A stretch of DNA of 64,000 bases from Variovorax paradoxus NBRC 15149 (GCF_001591365.1 NZ_BCUT01000005.1:124001-188000); one strand, 5' to 3'. Counted from the first letter of the stretch, positions 18,859 to 27,175 are shown. Notes: generated by a model not told the origin, from the letters alone. Made by a program: numbers and translations.

Positions 18859-19713
18859 TTATCGGTTATTGCGCTGCATGAAGACGAGCTTCTCGAACAG
18901 GGTCACGTCCTGCTCGTTCTTAAGCAGCGCGCCCACCAGCGGCGGCACGGCGACCTTGTCGTCCTTGCTCTGCAGGGCCTCGAGCGGAATGTCCTCGGCC
19001 ACCAGCAGCTTGAGCCAGTCGAGCAGCTCGGAGGTGGAGGGCTTCTTCTTGAGGCCGGGCAGGTTGCGCACGTCGTAGAAGGTCTTCATCGCGGAGGTGA
19101 GCAGCTCCTGCTTGAGGCCGGGGAAGTGCACCGCCACGATGCTCTTCATCGTTTCCGCGTCGGGGAACTTGATGTAGTGGAAGAAGCAGCGGCGCAGGAA
19201 GGCGTCGGGCAGCTCCTTCTCGTTGTTGGAGGTGATGAACACCACCGGCCGGTGCTTGGCGCGGATGAGCTCGCGCGTCTCGTAGCAGTAGAACTCCATG
19301 CGGTCGATCTCGCGCAGCAGGTCGTTCGGGAATTCGATGTCGGCCTTGTCGATCTCGTCGATGAGCAGCGCCACCGGCTGGTCGGCCGTGAAGGCCTGCC
19401 AGAGCACGCCCTTGACGATGTAGTTCTGGATGTCCTTGACGCGCTCGCCACCGTCCACGTCCGCCAGCTGCGAGTCGCGCAGGCGGCTCACGGCGTCGTA
19501 TTCATAGAGGCCCTGCTGCGCCTTGGTGGTCGACTTGATGTGCCACTGCAAAAGCGGCAGCCCGAGCGATTGCGCCACTTCCTCGGCCAGCATGGTCTTG
19601 CCGGTGCCGGGCTCGCCCTTGACGAGCAGCGGGCGCGTGAGCGTGATGGCGGCATTGACGGCCAGCATCAGGTCCTGAGTGGCGACGTAGTTGTCTGAGC
19701 CCTTGAATTTCAT
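18859..19713 (-). CDS. MoxR-family AAA+ ATPase
   Basis: 284 aa. Walker A GEPGTGKT (near residue 36), Walker B LLIDEIDKAD, and sensor ITSNNEKELPDAFLRRC are all intact. It is a chaperone-like ATPase paired with the downstream VWA protein, as in CoxD/CoxE-type systems. The ATG at 19713 gives the family N-terminus MKFKGSDNYVAT. The longer frame to 20553 overlaps the divergent cytochrome gene and is a shadow. The ribosome site is weak. Confidence 0.9.
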   Translation of the reverse strand: MKFKGSDNYVATQDLMLAVNAAITLTRPLLVKGEPGTGKTMLAEEVAQSLGLPLLQWHIKSTTKAQQGLYEYDAVSRLRDSQLADVDGGERVKDIQNYIVKGVLWQAFTADQPVALLIDEIDKADIEFPNDLLREIDRMEFYCYETRELIRAKHRPVVFITSNNEKELPDAFLRRCFFHYIKFPDAETMKSIVAVHFPGLKQELLTSAMKTFYDVRNLPGLKKKPSTSELLDWLKLLVAEDIPLEALQSKDDKVAVPPLVGALLKNEQDVTLFEKLVFMQRNNR

Positions 19714-19821
19714 GAGTGAACGCGAGCAGGGTGGAGGAGGCGGGGTGGAGAAAAGAACACACTCGATTCGCTTCGTGCAGCCACTTGGACGGCTTGAAGG
19801 GGTTCCCGGAGGACCCTTGCA

Positions 19822-19842
19822 TATAATCGAATGTTGATTCGA
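19822..19842 (+). promoter_or_regulatory. Promoter -10 and dyad upstream of the cytochrome c gene
   Basis: A consensus TATAAT at 19822-19827 is followed at once by the dyad TCGAATgttgATTCGA (19827-19842). The cytochrome start is at 19876, giving a leader of about 40 bases. A clear -35 at standard spacing is missing, which would fit an activated promoter. Confidence 0.45.
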
Positions 19843-19875
19843 AAAACTGTATCTCCACGAGATTGTGCGCGCAAA

Positions 19876-20568
19876 ATGAACAAGTTGTTGACCACGATGT
19901 TTGCCTTCGCTGTCGCTTGCGTGACGGTCTCGGCGCAAGCCCAGCAAGTCACGGGCAATGCCCAGGAGGGTGCCAAGAAGGTTGCCATGTGCGTGGGCTG
20001 CCACGGCATCATCGGCTACCAGGCCAGCTTTCCGGAGATCCACAAGGTCCCGATGATCGCCGGCCAGAGCGCCAGCTACATCACCTCGGCCCTCACCGCC
20101 TACAAGGGCGGCGACCGCAAGCACCCCACCATGCGCGCGATTGCCGACACCCTGAAGGAGCAGGACATCGCCGACCTGGCCGCCTACTACAGCCAGCTGG
20201 GCCTGAAGGAAGGCGACGCGCCCCCGGCTGCGCTCGCCAAGCCCATGCCCGAGAACGTGCAGGCCCTGGTGTCGCGCGACAAGGACAACAGCTGCACCAA
20301 GTGCCACGGCGCCAACTTCAGCACGCCCAATGACGGCACGGTGCCCAAGCTGGCCGGCCAGCATGCCGACTACCTCTTCGTGGCGCTCAAGTCGTACCGC
20401 GTGAAGAACAACCTGCACCTGGGCCGCTCGAATGCGGTGATGGCGCAGCAGGTCGAGCCCAAGAAGTTCAGCAACGCCGAACTCAAGACGCTCGCGAGCT
20501 ACATCAGCTCGCTGCCCGGCGACCTCAAGACGGTGCCGGAATCGCGCATCCACCGCGCCGCCGAGTAA
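19876..20568 (+). CDS. Diheme cytochrome c (c4/c553-like)
   Basis: 230 aa. A Sec signal peptide (MNKLLTTMFAFAVACVTVSA, cleaved near AQA-QQ) precedes two class I cytochrome domains, each with a CxxCH heme site: CVGCH near residue 43 and CTKCH near residue 142. Distal Met ligands are plausible in RAIADTL and NAVMAQQ surroundings. It is a periplasmic electron carrier, probably delivering electrons to a terminal oxidase. It is a monocistronic gene ending at a strong terminator (20590-20618). The upstream frame start at 19831 was rejected in favour of the ATG that opens the signal peptide. Confidence 0.9.
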   Translation: MNKLLTTMFAFAVACVTVSAQAQQVTGNAQEGAKKVAMCVGCHGIIGYQASFPEIHKVPMIAGQSASYITSALTAYKGGDRKHPTMRAIADTLKEQDIADLAAYYSQLGLKEGDAPPAALAKPMPENVQALVSRDKDNSCTKCHGANFSTPNDGTVPKLAGQHADYLFVALKSYRVKNNLHLGRSNAVMAQQVEPKKFSNAELKTLASYISSLPGDLKTVPESRIHRAAE

Positions 20569-20589
20569 GCGCCCTCCCGCCCCATCAAG

Positions 20590-20618
20590 AAGAAAGCCCG
20601 CATCGCGCGGGCTTTCTT
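20590..20618. terminator. Bidirectional rho-independent terminator
   Basis: A perfect 12-bp stem AAGAAAGCCCGC/GCGGGCTTTCTT with a 5-base loop (20602-20606). A/T runs lie on both sides, between the convergent cytochrome c and pcaG genes. Confidence 0.85.
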
Positions 20619-20641
20619 GTTTGCGGGGCCGGCTGCTGGTG

Positions 20642-21250
20642 TCAGACGTCGAAGAACACCGTCTCCTGGGGCCCCTGCATGCGGATGTCGAAGCGGTAGC
20701 TCACCGCGCCGCCTTGCTCCACGCGCTCGGCAATCAGCGTGTGGCGGCGCTCGGCCGGCACGCTGGCCAGCACGGCGTCCCTGGCGTTGGCTTCGGCCTC
20801 GTCGCTGAAGTAAACGCGCGTGAACGCATGCAGCAGCAGGCCGCGCATCAGCACGATCACGTTGATGTGCGGGGCTTCGCCCGGCGATTCGGCGCCCGGC
20901 TTCACGGTGTGGAACACGAAGCGGTTCTGCGCATCGGTGCCCGTGCCGGCACGGCCGAAGGCGCGAAAGCCGATCTCGCGCGCCTCTTCGGGCGTTTGCG
21001 GATAGCGGCCCTCGCCGTCGGGCTGGCTGATCTCGACCAGCGCATCGCCGATGGGGTTGCCGTCGCCGTCGATCACGCGGCCTTCAAGGCGGATGCGCTC
21101 GCCGCTGGCGTTGTCCAGGGCCACCACGCCGTCGAAGGGCTGGTCGAAGTCGTAGCCGTACTGCGCGGCGGTGAGGCCGTAGGCGAAGTAGGGGCCCACG
21201 GTCTGGGAGGGGGTCTGGCCGAAGTCGGCTTCCTGTGCGGTCATCAACAT
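20642..21250 (-). CDS. pcaG: Protocatechuate 3,4-dioxygenase alpha subunit
   Basis: 202 aa. QTVGPYFAYGL near the N-terminus and the intradiol dioxygenase core (VIDGDGNPIGDALVEISQPD; APHINVIVLMRGLLLHAFTR) mark the alpha chain. The alpha chain lacks the full iron-ligand set of the beta chain. Together they open the ring of protocatechuate to 3-carboxy-cis,cis-muconate in the cytoplasm. AAGGAG lies seven bases before the first ATG (21250). The gene starts 20 bases after pcaH ends and is on the same transcript. Confidence 0.93.
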   Translation of the reverse strand: MLMTAQEADFGQTPSQTVGPYFAYGLTAAQYGYDFDQPFDGVVALDNASGERIRLEGRVIDGDGNPIGDALVEISQPDGEGRYPQTPEEAREIGFRAFGRAGTGTDAQNRFVFHTVKPGAESPGEAPHINVIVLMRGLLLHAFTRVYFSDEAEANARDAVLASVPAERRHTLIAERVEQGGAVSYRFDIRMQGPQETVFFDV

Positions 21251-21270
21251 GGTGTGTGTCTCCTTCTTGC

Positions 21271-21987
21271 TCAGCGGTTTTCGAACGGCGTTTCGTCGGC
21301 GCCGCGCAGCACAATGTCGAACTGGTAGCCCAGCGCGTAGCCTTCCTCGGTGATGTCGAGGCTGAAGTCGGCGATCAGCCGGTTGCGGTAGCGCTCGGGC
21401 GTGCCGGTGACCATGGGGTCGTACTGCAGCAGCGGGTCGCCGGGGAAGTACATCTGCGTGACCAGCCGGCTCGCAAAGCTCTGGCCGAACAGCGACAGGT
21501 GGATGTGCTGCGGGCGCCAGGCGTTGGGGTGGTTGCCCCAGGGATAGGCGCCGGGCTTGATGGTGAGGAAGCGGTAGCGGCCCTCGCTGTCGGTCAGGCA
21601 GCGGCCCGCGCCCAGGAAGTTGGGGTCGAGCGGCGCGTCGTGCTGGTCGACCTTGTGCACGTAGCGGCCGGAGGCGTTGGCCTGCCAGAGCTCGACCAGC
21701 GTGTTGGCCACGGGGCGGCGGCGCTCGTCGAGCACCTGGCCGGTGAGGATCATGCGTTCGCCCAGCGGCTCGCCGTTCTTGCGCGCATTGCGCGTCAGGT
21801 CGTGGTCGAGCTCGCCGATGCTGTCGTGGCCGTACACCGGCTGCTGCAGCTCGCCGAGCGAGGCCTTCAGCGGCACCAGGGGCTTCTGCGGGCCGCGCTT
21901 CGCGGTCGACTTGTATCCGGTGTAGATGTACGAGGGATGGGCTTCCCAGTCGCGGGGGGTGAGGGTGGCCGGGGTTTTCGTCAACAT
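21271..21987 (-). CDS. pcaH: Protocatechuate 3,4-dioxygenase beta subunit
   Basis: 238 aa. The catalytic iron ligands are visible in order: Tyr in ANASGRYVHKVD, Tyr in TIKPGAYPWGN, and the two His of WRPQHIHLSLFG, giving the 2-Tyr/2-His non-heme Fe(III) site. The dioxygenase cleaves protocatechuate, the entry step of the beta-ketoadipate pathway. AGGAGA precedes the ATG at 21987. The gene is divergent from pcaQ, its expected activator. The later steps pcaIJF lie 34 kb away at 55.9-58.5 kb; pcaB, pcaC and pcaD are not in this window. Confidence 0.94.
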   Translation of the reverse strand: MLTKTPATLTPRDWEAHPSYIYTGYKSTAKRGPQKPLVPLKASLGELQQPVYGHDSIGELDHDLTRNARKNGEPLGERMILTGQVLDERRRPVANTLVELWQANASGRYVHKVDQHDAPLDPNFLGAGRCLTDSEGRYRFLTIKPGAYPWGNHPNAWRPQHIHLSLFGQSFASRLVTQMYFPGDPLLQYDPMVTGTPERYRNRLIADFSLDITEEGYALGYQFDIVLRGADETPFENR

Positions 21988-22052
21988 GCCGTTGTCTCCT
22001 GTCGTGGGACGAATCGAATTTGGAAGCTGAACTTTAGAAGCCGCGTTCGATG

Positions 22053-22082
22053 ATGTAAATTGAAGATTGGTCTGTTTTACAT
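22053..22082. promoter_or_regulatory. Inverted repeat in the pcaH-pcaQ divergent promoter
   Basis: ATGTAAA (22053-22059) and TTTACAT (22076-22082) form 7-base arms around a 16-base spacer, midway between the divergent pcaH and pcaQ starts. Position and symmetry fit a PcaQ (LysR) binding site. The sequence does not match the rhizobial PcaQ box closely. Confidence 0.5.
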
Positions 22083-22127
22083 AACCACCAGTAATTGAAA
22101 ACTCCCGCCGACCTTCGCCAGGACTTT

Positions 22128-23081
22128 GTGCGCAACGTGCAGCTGCGCCACCTGCGCTGCCTTGTCGCGGTGGCGCAGGAGCGCCATCTCGCGCGCGCCG
22201 CCGAGCGGCTGTCGCTGAGCCAGCCGGCGGTGTCCAAGACGCTGGCCGAGCTGGAGGCCATCGTCGGGGCGCGCCTGGTGGAGCGCGGCAATGCCGGGCG
22301 GCGCGGGGTGCAGGGGCTCGCGCCGGCCGGCGAGCAGCTGCTGGCCCATGCGCTGCGCGTGCTCGAGGCCATCGACGCCAGCGCGCAGGCGGTGGCGCCC
22401 GCCTCGGGCGAGCGCGTGGAGCGGCTGCGCATCGGCGCGCTGCCGAGCGTGGCGCCGGCGCTGCTGCCGGCGGCACTCGCGCGCTTTCGCGAGCGCTGGC
22501 CGTCGGTGCAGGTTGTGGTGAAGAGCGCGGCCAACCCGGTGCTGCTCGACGAGCTGCGCGCCGGCGAACTCGACCTGGTGGCCGGCCGCATGAGCGATCC
22601 GCGTCTGATGGGCGGGCTCAGCTTCGAGCTGCTCTACACCGAGCCGCTGGTGTTTGCCGTGCGCCCCGGCCATCCGCTGGCGGGCCGGTCGACCCGGGCG
22701 GTGTCGGTGCAGGCGGTGCTCGGCTTTCCGCTCGTGGTGTATGGCGAGGGCACCATCCCGCGCCACAACACCGAAAGCTTCCTGTCGGCGCGCGGCCTGG
22801 CGCTTCCGCCCCACGCGCTGCAGACGCTCGACGTTGCGGTGGCGCGCGGCCTGGTGGCGGTGTCCGACGCGGTCTGGATCACCCCGCTGGGCGCCGCGCG
22901 CGGCGAGCTGGCCGACCAGCGGCTGGTGCGCCTGCGCATCGAAACCGCCGGCACCGACGAGCCCGTGGGCCTGCTGCTGCGCAGCGACGCCGAGCCCTCG
23001 GCGCTGCGCAGCGCCATGGCCGCGCTGCTGCGCGAGGGAGCGAAGCAGCAGGGCGCGCTGCCTTCCCGGAAGGCCGGCTAG
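22128..23081 (+). CDS. pcaQ: LysR-family regulator PcaQ
   Basis: 317 aa from a GTG at 22128 (AGGA four bases upstream); a TTG at 22095 would add 11 residues. The helix-turn-helix QLRHLRCLVAVAQERHLARA, then LSLSQPAVSKTLAELE, and the effector domain resemble PcaQ/GbpR-type regulators, which activate pca genes in response to pathway intermediates such as beta-carboxymuconate. It is divergent from pcaH. The 3' end overlaps the convergent DUF1841 gene by 4 bases. Confidence 0.85.
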   Translation: MRNVQLRHLRCLVAVAQERHLARAAERLSLSQPAVSKTLAELEAIVGARLVERGNAGRRGVQGLAPAGEQLLAHALRVLEAIDASAQAVAPASGERVERLRIGALPSVAPALLPAALARFRERWPSVQVVVKSAANPVLLDELRAGELDLVAGRMSDPRLMGGLSFELLYTEPLVFAVRPGHPLAGRSTRAVSVQAVLGFPLVVYGEGTIPRHNTESFLSARGLALPPHALQTLDVAVARGLVAVSDAVWITPLGAARGELADQRLVRLRIETAGTDEPVGLLLRSDAEPSALRSAMAALLREGAKQQGALPSRKAG

Positions 23082-23512
23082 TCCTTGGTTGCGCGGCGCT
23101 GCACGCAGGCTACGTAACCATCGCCATCGGGCGGCCGGCCGGCGCGCTGGCTCTCCCACATCATCTGGCCGAGGCATTCCATGGCCTCGTGATGCGCATC
23201 GAGCAGCGAGCCGCGGCGGGCGGCCAGCAGTTCGACGGCCTGGCGGATGCCGCGCGGCTGGTCGATGGAGCATTGCTCGCTGATCGAAAGATGCATCGAC
23301 AGGTGCAGGAACGGGTTCTCGCGGCCGTTCGAGCCGTCGTACACGCGCGCCACGGCCGCATCGGCGTCGGCCAGGTCCTCGTGGTATTCGGGGTGGGCGT
23401 CGATCCATCCCGCGGCAATCGTCTCGAGCGCTTCCATCGGCAAGCCTTGGCGGTGCTTGGCGTACACGTCGCAAAAGAAGCGGCGCACGTCTTCCTGGGA
23501 GGGATTGAACAT
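23078..23512 (-). CDS. DUF1841 family protein
   Basis: 144 aa, close to the usual length of DUF1841. MFNPSQEDVRRFFCDVYAKH opens the protein. ENPFLHLSMHLSISEQ and QPRGIRQ, with a helical C-terminus (HHEAMECLGQMMWE), are recognisable family signatures. It is cytoplasmic; the function of the family is unknown. Upstream lies the adhesin promoter region, read in the other direction. Confidence 0.85.
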   Translation of the reverse strand: MFNPSQEDVRRFFCDVYAKHRQGLPMEALETIAAGWIDAHPEYHEDLADADAAVARVYDGSNGRENPFLHLSMHLSISEQCSIDQPRGIRQAVELLAARRGSLLDAHHEAMECLGQMMWESQRAGRPPDGDGYVACVQRRATKD

Positions 23513-23603
23513 ATCTGTATGGAGAAGCTGGAAAGGAAAAAGAGGGGAGGGGAAAACCGCGCGCCGGCAGCCCGGAATGCGCCCGATGTTCCGGTAGCGG
23601 GAC

Positions 23604-23621
23604 GTTACGCCGTAACGTAAC
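23604..23621. promoter_or_regulatory. GTTACG/CGTAAC motif cluster upstream of the adhesin
   Basis: GTTACG-C-CGTAAC (23604-23616) is a perfect 13-bp dyad overlapped by another CGTAAC (23616-23621). It lies about 155-170 bases upstream of the predicted sigma-54 transcription start. The same hexamers cluster upstream of the flp gene and of the LuxR-type regulator. Confidence 0.5.
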
Positions 23622-23631
23622 GAATGGTCAA

Positions 23632-23652
23632 AACAGCGTCCAAAGCGCTGTT
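23632..23652. promoter_or_regulatory. Perfect dyad AACAGCG-N7-CGCTGTT, candidate enhancer site
   Basis: Seven-base arms at 23632-23638 and 23646-23652. The centre is about 133 bases upstream of the expected transcription start at about 23775, a normal distance for a sigma-54 activator site. The activator encoded at 35970-37409 is the natural candidate to bind it. Confidence 0.5.
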
Positions 23653-23749
23653 CCGGCCGACAGCGCGGGCACCCGTTTTCAGAAAAATATCCATAAAAAT
23701 CAATAACTTGCGTTCTTGGCGAACCGGTGGCTCAAAAGAGTTGGCAGCA

Positions 23750-23764
23750 CGGCACGCTAGTTGC
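23750..23764 (+). promoter_or_regulatory. Sigma-54 (-24/-12) promoter of the adhesin gene
   Basis: CGGCACG-CTAG-TTGC matches the consensus TGGCACG-N4-TTGC at all but the first base, with GG (23751-23752) and GC (23763-23764) at the required 12-bp phasing. Transcription should start near 23775, 24 bases before the ATG at 23799. This also excludes the alternative GTG start at 23727, which lies upstream of the promoter. Confidence 0.75.
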
Positions 23765-23798
23765 CCCTGTAGATGCATCTTTTGTCACAGAGGCTGTC

Positions 23799-26700
23799 AT
23801 GAACGCACCACAAGCACCGACCCATTCGACCGAAGGACTTGCCGCCAGTGGCGTTGCTCCTGTGGTCATCGCCCAAGCCACCAGCACACCGCTCGGCGCT
23901 CCCGCCGCGATGAGCTCGTCGGCACCTGCCGCTGCCGCGGCGCCCTCGAGCATTGGCACATTGTCCAATGCTACGCCGGGCGTCGCGGTGATGCGCGAGG
24001 GTGTCCGCATTCCGGTAGACGGCAACCAGACCCTGATCGCGGGTGACCGCGTGATCGTTCCCGAAGGCGGGCAGGCCAACGTCCTGTTCCCCGGCTCGGC
24101 CACCAACAAGGCGCCGCTGGCCGGCGTCTTCACCGGCGGCACCGACGCCACCATCGGCTCGACCAAGCTGCCCGGCGGCCTCGAACAAGTGAATGTGGAT
24201 GTCGCCTCGGGCGACCTGCAGGTGACCCCGCCCGACAGCGACGCCGACGCGGCCGCACTGGCCGTCACCAAGAAGGTCGCGGCCGGCAGCGGCCTCGGCC
24301 TCGGCGAATTCGCGCTCGGCGCACTGGGCGCCGTTGCGCTCGGTGCCGCGCTGGGCGGCGGTGGCGGTGACGACGGTGGAACGATCCCGTTCTTCGCCGG
24401 CAGCGGCGGTGGTGGTGGCGGTGAGAGCGATGCGGATGCTGATTCCGATGCGGATGCTGACGCGGATGCCGACGGCGATGCGGATGCCGACGCGGATGCC
24501 GACGCTGACGCGGATGCCGATGCCGATGCCGATGCTGATGCTGATGCTGATGCTGATGCTGATGCTGATGCTGATGCTGATGCTGATGCCGATGCCGATG
24601 CGGATGCCGATGCCGATGCGGATGCGGATGCGGATGCGGACGCTGACGCTGACGCGGATGCCGACGCCGACGCCGACGCCGACGCCGATGCAGACGCCGA
24701 TGCAGACGCAGACGCAGACGGCGACAGCCTGCTCGATCCGGGCGACGGCGCGGCTGGCGGCCTGGTCGGTTCGATCGGCGACACCGCGGGTCTCGGCGAC
24801 TCGCTCGACCCGGTGCTGGGCGTGGTCGACGGCGTGAGCGACGTGGTCGACGACGTGCTGGCCCCGGTGCTCGGTTCCGAGTTCTCCCAGAACGATCCCA
24901 ACCAGTTCGATCCGGCGGACGACTTCGTCGAGACCGTGGCCGATGGCGTGGGCGGCGTGGCCAGCCCGATCGTCGACGGCCTGCTCGGCGAAGGCGCCAC
25001 GGGTGCGCTGGTCGACCAGCTGGTCAAGCAGGTCGACTACGTCACCGACGCGCTGCAGAACGGCCTGGACAACCTGGTGGGCGATGAAGGCATCCTGAGC
25101 GGCCTCACCGGCAGCCTCGGCCTGGACGGCGCGCTCGACGGCCTCGTGGGCGAGGAGGGCGTGGTCGGCAACGTGGTGGACGGCCTGCTCGGCCAGGACA
25201 GCCTCCTCGGCGAGCTCGTCAGCGAAGACGGCCTGGTGGGCGGCCTGCTCGGCGAGAACGGCACGCTTGGCGGCCTGATCGGAGAAGGCAGTGCCATCGG
25301 CAGCCTGCTGGACAACGTGATCGGCGACGACGGCATCGTCGGCGGCCTGCTGGGCGAGGACGGCGCCCTCGGCGGCGTGGTCGGCGGCGTACTGGGCGAA
25401 GAGGGCCTGCTGGGCGGCCTGATCGGCGCGGGCAGCCCGGTGGGCAGCCTGCTCGGCGGCGACGGCGTGGTGGGCGGCCTGCTTGGCGGTGACGGCGCGC
25501 TGTCCAGCCTGCTGGGCAGCGACGGCCTCACCGGCGGCCTGCTGGGCCAGGACGGCGTGGTCGACAACCTCCTGGGCGACGGCGGCGCCGTGAGCGGCCT
25601 GCTCGAAGACAGCCCGCTGGGTGGCTTGCTCGGCGGCGAAGACGGCCTGCTCGGCGGCGTGACCGATGGCGTGCTGGGTGAAGGCGGCCTGCTGGGCGGC
25701 GTGCTTGGCGATGACGGCGTGGTCGGCGGCCTGCTCGGCGAAGACGGCTTGCTCGGCAGCGGCGGCGCCATCGGCAGCCTCCTTGCGCAAGACGGCCTGC
25801 TCGGCGGCGTGCTCGGCGAGGATGGCCTGGTCGACAACCTGCTGGGCGACGGCGGCCTGCTGGGCGGTGTGCTCGGCGAAGACGGCCTGGTCGGCAACCT
25901 GCTCGGTGGTGATCTCCTGGGTGGTGATCTGCTCGGCGGCGACCTGCTCGGTGGCGTGCTGGGTGAAGACGGCCTTGTCGGCAATCTGCTCGGCGGCGAT
26001 CTCCTGGGCGGTGATCTGCTCGGCGGCGTGCTGGGTGAAGACGGCCTTGTCGGCAACCTGCTCGGTGGTGATCTCCTGGGTGGCGACTTGCTCGGCGGTG
26101 ACCTGCTGGGTGGCGTGCTGGGTGAAGACGGCCTCGTCGGCAACCTCCTCGGTGGTGATCTCCTGGGTGGCGACTTGCTCGGCGGCGACCTGCTGGGTGG
26201 CGTGCTGGGTGAGGACGGCCTTGTCGGCAACCTGCTCGGCGGCGACCTCCTGGGTGGCGATCTGCTCGGTGGTGACCTGCTGGGCGGTGTGCTCGGCGAA
26301 GACGGCCTTGTCGGCAACCTGCTCGGCGGTGACCTCCTGGGTGGTGATCTGCTCGGCGGTGACCTGCTCGGCGGTGACCTGCTCAGCGGCGTTCTCGGCG
26401 AAGACGGCCTGGTCGGCAACCTGCTCGGTGGTGACCTCCTGGGCGGTGATCTGCTCGGTGGTGACCTGCTCGGCGGTGTGCTCGGCGAAGACGGCCTGGT
26501 CGGCAACCTGCTTGGTGGCGACCTCCTGGGTGGCGACCTCCTGGGTGGTGATCTGCTCGGCGGTGATCTGCTGGGTGGCGTGCTCGGCCAGGACGGCGTT
26601 GTCGGCAGCGTGCTCGGTGGCGACCTTCTGGGTGGCGACTTGCTCGGCGGTGATCTGTTGGGCGGCGTGCTCGGCGAAGACGGCATCGTCGGCGGCCTGC

Positions 26701-27092
26701 TCGGCGGCGATCTGCTTGGCAACGACGGCCTGGTCGGCAGCGTGCTCGGCAGCGGTGGCCTGCTGGGCGGCGTGCTGGGCGGCGGCAGCAGCCCGGTGGC
26801 CAACATCCTGGAGCCGGTGCTCGACACGGCAAGCACGGCCGGTGCGGCGCTCGAACCGGTGGTTGCCACGGCATCCACGGTGGCAGCGCCCGTGACCGAC
26901 ATCCTGGCCGGCGCAGCCCCGACGGTCGCTCCGGTGGTCGACACCGTCGCGAGCGTGGTCGACACGGTGGAGCATGCCGCTCCGATCGTGACCGACGTGG
27001 TCACCCCGATCACCAGCCTGGTGGACCAGGCCGCCGGCACCGGCAGCGTTCTCACCCCGGTGACGAACATCCTGCACGGCCTGCTGGGTTAA
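23799..27092 (+). CDS. Giant low-complexity Asp-Ala / LGGDL-repeat surface protein, likely type I secreted
   Basis: 1,097 aa. N-terminal domain (about residues 50-160): MREGVRIPVDGNQTLIAGDR resembles a FecR/retention-module-like fold. Next comes a Gly-zipper hydrophobic stretch (about 163-191) with poly-Gly. Residues 211-307 are almost purely alternating Asp-Ala. A Leu/Gly/Asp-rich region follows, including many near-identical LGGDL units (about 690-975). The last 95 residues are Val/Thr/Ala-rich and end HGLLG, a possible secretion signal. Canonical RTX nonapeptides are absent. Type I secretion genes follow at 31-36 kb. A cell-surface adhesin or matrix protein is the best inference. The start is set by AGAGG, by the sigma-54 promoter, and by poor codon bias upstream. 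Confidence 0.75.
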   Translation: MNAPQAPTHSTEGLAASGVAPVVIAQATSTPLGAPAAMSSSAPAAAAAPSSIGTLSNATPGVAVMREGVRIPVDGNQTLIAGDRVIVPEGGQANVLFPGSATNKAPLAGVFTGGTDATIGSTKLPGGLEQVNVDVASGDLQVTPPDSDADAAALAVTKKVAAGSGLGLGEFALGALGAVALGAALGGGGGDDGGTIPFFAGSGGGGGGESDADADSDADADADADGDADADADADADADADADADADADADADADADADADADADADADADADADADADADADADADADADADADADADADADADADGDSLLDPGDGAAGGLVGSIGDTAGLGDSLDPVLGVVDGVSDVVDDVLAPVLGSEFSQNDPNQFDPADDFVETVADGVGGVASPIVDGLLGEGATGALVDQLVKQVDYVTDALQNGLDNLVGDEGILSGLTGSLGLDGALDGLVGEEGVVGNVVDGLLGQDSLLGELVSEDGLVGGLLGENGTLGGLIGEGSAIGSLLDNVIGDDGIVGGLLGEDGALGGVVGGVLGEEGLLGGLIGAGSPVGSLLGGDGVVGGLLGGDGALSSLLGSDGLTGGLLGQDGVVDNLLGDGGAVSGLLEDSPLGGLLGGEDGLLGGVTDGVLGEGGLLGGVLGDDGVVGGLLGEDGLLGSGGAIGSLLAQDGLLGGVLGEDGLVDNLLGDGGLLGGVLGEDGLVGNLLGGDLLGGDLLGGDLLGGVLGEDGLVGNLLGGDLLGGDLLGGVLGEDGLVGNLLGGDLLGGDLLGGDLLGGVLGEDGLVGNLLGGDLLGGDLLGGDLLGGVLGEDGLVGNLLGGDLLGGDLLGGDLLGGVLGEDGLVGNLLGGDLLGGDLLGGDLLGGDLLSGVLGEDGLVGNLLGGDLLGGDLLGGDLLGGVLGEDGLVGNLLGGDLLGGDLLGGDLLGGDLLGGVLGQDGVVGSVLGGDLLGGDLLGGDLLGGVLGEDGIVGGLLGGDLLGNDGLVGSVLGSGGLLGGVLGGGSSPVANILEPVLDTASTAGAALEPVVATASTVAAPVTDILAGAAPTVAPVVDTVASVVDTVEHAAPIVTDVVTPITSLVDQAAGTGSVLTPVTNILHGLLG
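24429..24719 (+). repeat. Hexanucleotide (GAYGCN) tract encoding an Asp-Ala repeat
   Basis: 97 codons alternate Asp and Ala with single Ser and Gly interruptions. Long pure GATGCT and GATGCC/GATGCG runs in the middle look like recent slippage expansion. The encoded segment is extremely acidic and probably extended, with capacity to bind divalent cations. Confidence 0.95.
25864..26724 (+). repeat. Tandem LGGDL (15-bp) repeats in higher-order units
   Basis: Units of VLGEDGLVGN followed by 2-4 copies of LLGGD repeat about nine times, with pentapeptide counts reading roughly 3,2,3,3,3,4,3,4,3. The units are nearly identical at the DNA level, so length variation by recombination between strains is expected. 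Confidence 0.9.
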
Positions 27093-27135
27093 GGAACAAG
27101 AGCAGTAGAGGAGAAGGAAGAAAAACAACGCACCA

Positions 27136-27160
27136 GGGCCAGGCCGCCGCGGCCTGGCCC
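27136..27160 (+). other. Strong hairpin between adhesin and ompA-like genes
   Basis: A perfect 11-bp GC-rich stem (27136-27146 with 27150-27160) and a 3-base loop, without a following T run, 15 bases before the downstream ATG. It is more likely an mRNA-stability or partial-attenuation element, allowing more adhesin than downstream product, than a full terminator. Confidence 0.6.
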
Positions 27161-27175
27161 GCGAAAGGAATCGAT

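Noticed and set aside
22081..22096. Rhizobial-type PcaQ box (ATAACC-N4-GGTTAA)
   Set aside because: Only the ATAACC half is present; the second half does not match.
23727..23798. GTG start adding 24 residues to the adhesin
   Set aside because: The segment contains the sigma-54 promoter, lacks a ribosome site and has third positions unlike the rest of the gene.
25864..26724. CRISPR-like array
   Set aside because: The regular repeats encode an in-frame LGGDL protein pattern, with no unique spacers and no cas genes.
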